Assembly: GCF_000812565.1 (NCBI RefSeq)
Contig: NZ_JTAM01000025.1
Location: 1 to 64,000, forward strand
Direction: 5' to 3'
From: Flammeovirga sp. OC4
Lineage (GTDB): Bacteria > Bacteroidota > Bacteroidia > Cytophagales > Flammeovirgaceae
Length of the DNA: 64,000 bases
Shown: positions 63,045 through 64,000 of the stretch, in pieces
Layout of the letters: every line of letters begins with the position of its first letter
Position numbering within the stretch: the first letter of the stretch is position 1
Notes under the pieces: model-generated
What the model saw: only the letters and a program-made list of their open reading frames with translations
What the model was told of the DNA's origin: nothing
The model's database searches: none
Position numbers and translations under genes: made by a program

Positions 63045-64000
63045 ATGAAATTAAAAGGAACAAACATCTTAACGATACTTTTCTGCTTAATGACGGTCTT
63101 CTCTTGTAGACCAGATTTTGAGTATGATCAGATTACTGATATTTACGTGTTCAGTACAGTGACCAATGCCAATGACCTTGTGACTACGGTTGGTGGTAAC
63201 TTCTCTTTTACCGATGCATCAAGGGGTGAATATGTGAGAGAATGGACCATTGACGGACCTTCTTATTTCACTAATAATGACGATACGGTTCTTACTGAAC
63301 ATATTGCACATGTGAAATTTGAAAATACAGGTGTGGTCCCTGTAAAAATCAAATTAGATTTTGGTAGTGAGGAATTAAATTATGATTCTACATTTTATGT
63401 AACGGTATATGATTCGGCAATCACTCCTGATTTTGAAGTGATTGAAATAGAAGGTGATTACATTGTATCAAATGGAAAGTATATCATGGAATCGGGGGCT
63501 TTTGTTACTTTCAAAAGTACTAGCAAAGGTTTTCCAGATACATTCAAATGGATCACTCCGTCAGATCAGGATTTAAATGATTCAATAGCAAGAATTGAAT
63601 TTGTAAAACCGGGTATTTACGATATTGGTTTAACAGCATCACGCAAAGAACCCGTAAATGGTAAAGGAGGTACAATTAAAAAAAATGATTTAATTGAAGT
63701 AGTACCTTCAACAGTTCCATTCCGAGTGGATCAAATGACACAAGGTGAAGAAGGAAACATTTTTGTGAAATTCAACAGAGACTTAGATCTTACTGAAATT
63801 AATGATAATACGGTCAATAATTTCTCTATTCAAGATGCAGACGGTAATGCAGTTGCAATTAACCACTTAGCCATTTCTGGAGAAGTCAATAATACTTTGA
63901 TTCTTTTCATTGATCCAACATTCTTGCAATTGTATGTGACATACCAACACGCTAACCAATCAGGTGATGTACAGTCTATTGATGGTGTGAAACTAGAAGA
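63045..64000 (+). CDS. Surface lipoprotein at the SusE/SusF position, cut by the window end
   Basis: The frame opens at an ATG 11 bp after susD and stays open to the window end (about 318 codons), so the gene is incomplete here. It starts with a lipoprotein signal, lipobox MTVFSC (Cys21). The mature part is beta-rich with PKD/Ig-like character: REWTIDGPSYFT, KFENTGVVPVKIKLDF, then TFKWITPSDQD and ARIEFVKPGIYDIGLTA. A further domain begins with VDQMTQGEEGNIFVKFN. The position after susCD suggests a surface glycan-binding protein. No enzyme motif is seen in the visible part. Confidence 0.8.
   Translation, partial: MKLKGTNILTILFCLMTVFSCRPDFEYDQITDIYVFSTVTNANDLVTTVGGNFSFTDASRGEYVREWTIDGPSYFTNNDDTVLTEHIAHVKFENTGVVPVKIKLDFGSEELNYDSTFYVTVYDSAITPDFEVIEIEGDYIVSNGKYIMESGAFVTFKSTSKGFPDTFKWITPSDQDLNDSIARIEFVKPGIYDIGLTASRKEPVNGKGGTIKKNDLIEVVPSTVPFRVDQMTQGEEGNIFVKFNRDLDLTEINDNTVNNFSIQDADGNAVAINHLAISGEVNNTLILFIDPTFLQLYVTYQHANQSGDVQSIDGVKLE

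Overview
The window is AT-rich DNA from a member of the Bacteroidota, most likely a marine Cytophagales of the Flammeovirga type (inferred from gene content, not from an rRNA). The grounds are a SusC/SusD pair, a hybrid two-component system, type IX secretion (T9SS) sorting signals, GPH and MATE carriers, an exported WD40-caspase protein, TAnnTTTG-like promoter boxes and no Shine-Dalgarno pattern. No rRNA, tRNA, CRISPR array, intact insertion sequence or phage gene was seen.

Layout. 1-2.8 kb: a response regulator fused to an exopolysaccharide-type sugar transferase, divergent from two stand-alone receiver proteins. 2.9-8.4 kb: cysteine synthase and a DUF3347 lipoprotein, a 7TMR-DISM/SpoIIE phosphatase, a BtuF-like protein without signal peptide, and a PFL-activating enzyme. 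8.4-14.0 kb: a tightly packed leftward cluster (YihY, GNAT, putative porin, two exported unknowns, NUDIX). 14.3-18.9 kb: an exported WD40-caspase protein, a YecH-like small protein, and an Rpn/PD-(D/E)XK protein with a 12-bp tandem repeat. 19.1-30.5 kb (leftward): GshAB, MATE pump, a small Cys-rich protein, SbcC, a surface lipoprotein with a beta-barrel partner, and a PH-domain protein. 30.8-37.3 kb: a beta-glucoside operon (GH3, GPH transporter, GH94 cellobiose phosphorylase). 37.4-39.3 kb: a PLP decarboxylase and Mog.

40.1-64 kb is a polysaccharide utilisation locus (PUL): S1 sulfatase and GH2 enzyme (divergent pair), a repeat-rich T9SS-secreted binding protein broken by a frameshift, aldose 1-epimerase with two GH29 fucosidases (operon), a hybrid two-component regulator, SusC, SusD and the start of a SusE/F-position lipoprotein cut by the window end. 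Sulfatase, beta-galactosidase-type GH2 and two fucosidases point to a sulfated fucose/galactose-containing algal polysaccharide. SusCD would bind and import oligosaccharides, the exported enzymes would trim sulfate, fucose and galactose-type residues, and the regulator would sense the product and activate the locus.

Structures not explained by genes: a ~230-bp inverted repeat flanking the sulfatase/GH2 pair at both ends; three REP-like palindromic elements at 39.9, 51.4 and 53.1-53.2 kb; a short motif (about TAGGGrTAAATAA) shared by four PUL promoters; a YihY gene with no normal start codon; and a GPH transporter with a large extracytoplasmic insertion. I found no convincing new multi-gene system. 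The inverted-repeat-bounded cassette and the exported WD40-caspase are the most unusual items.
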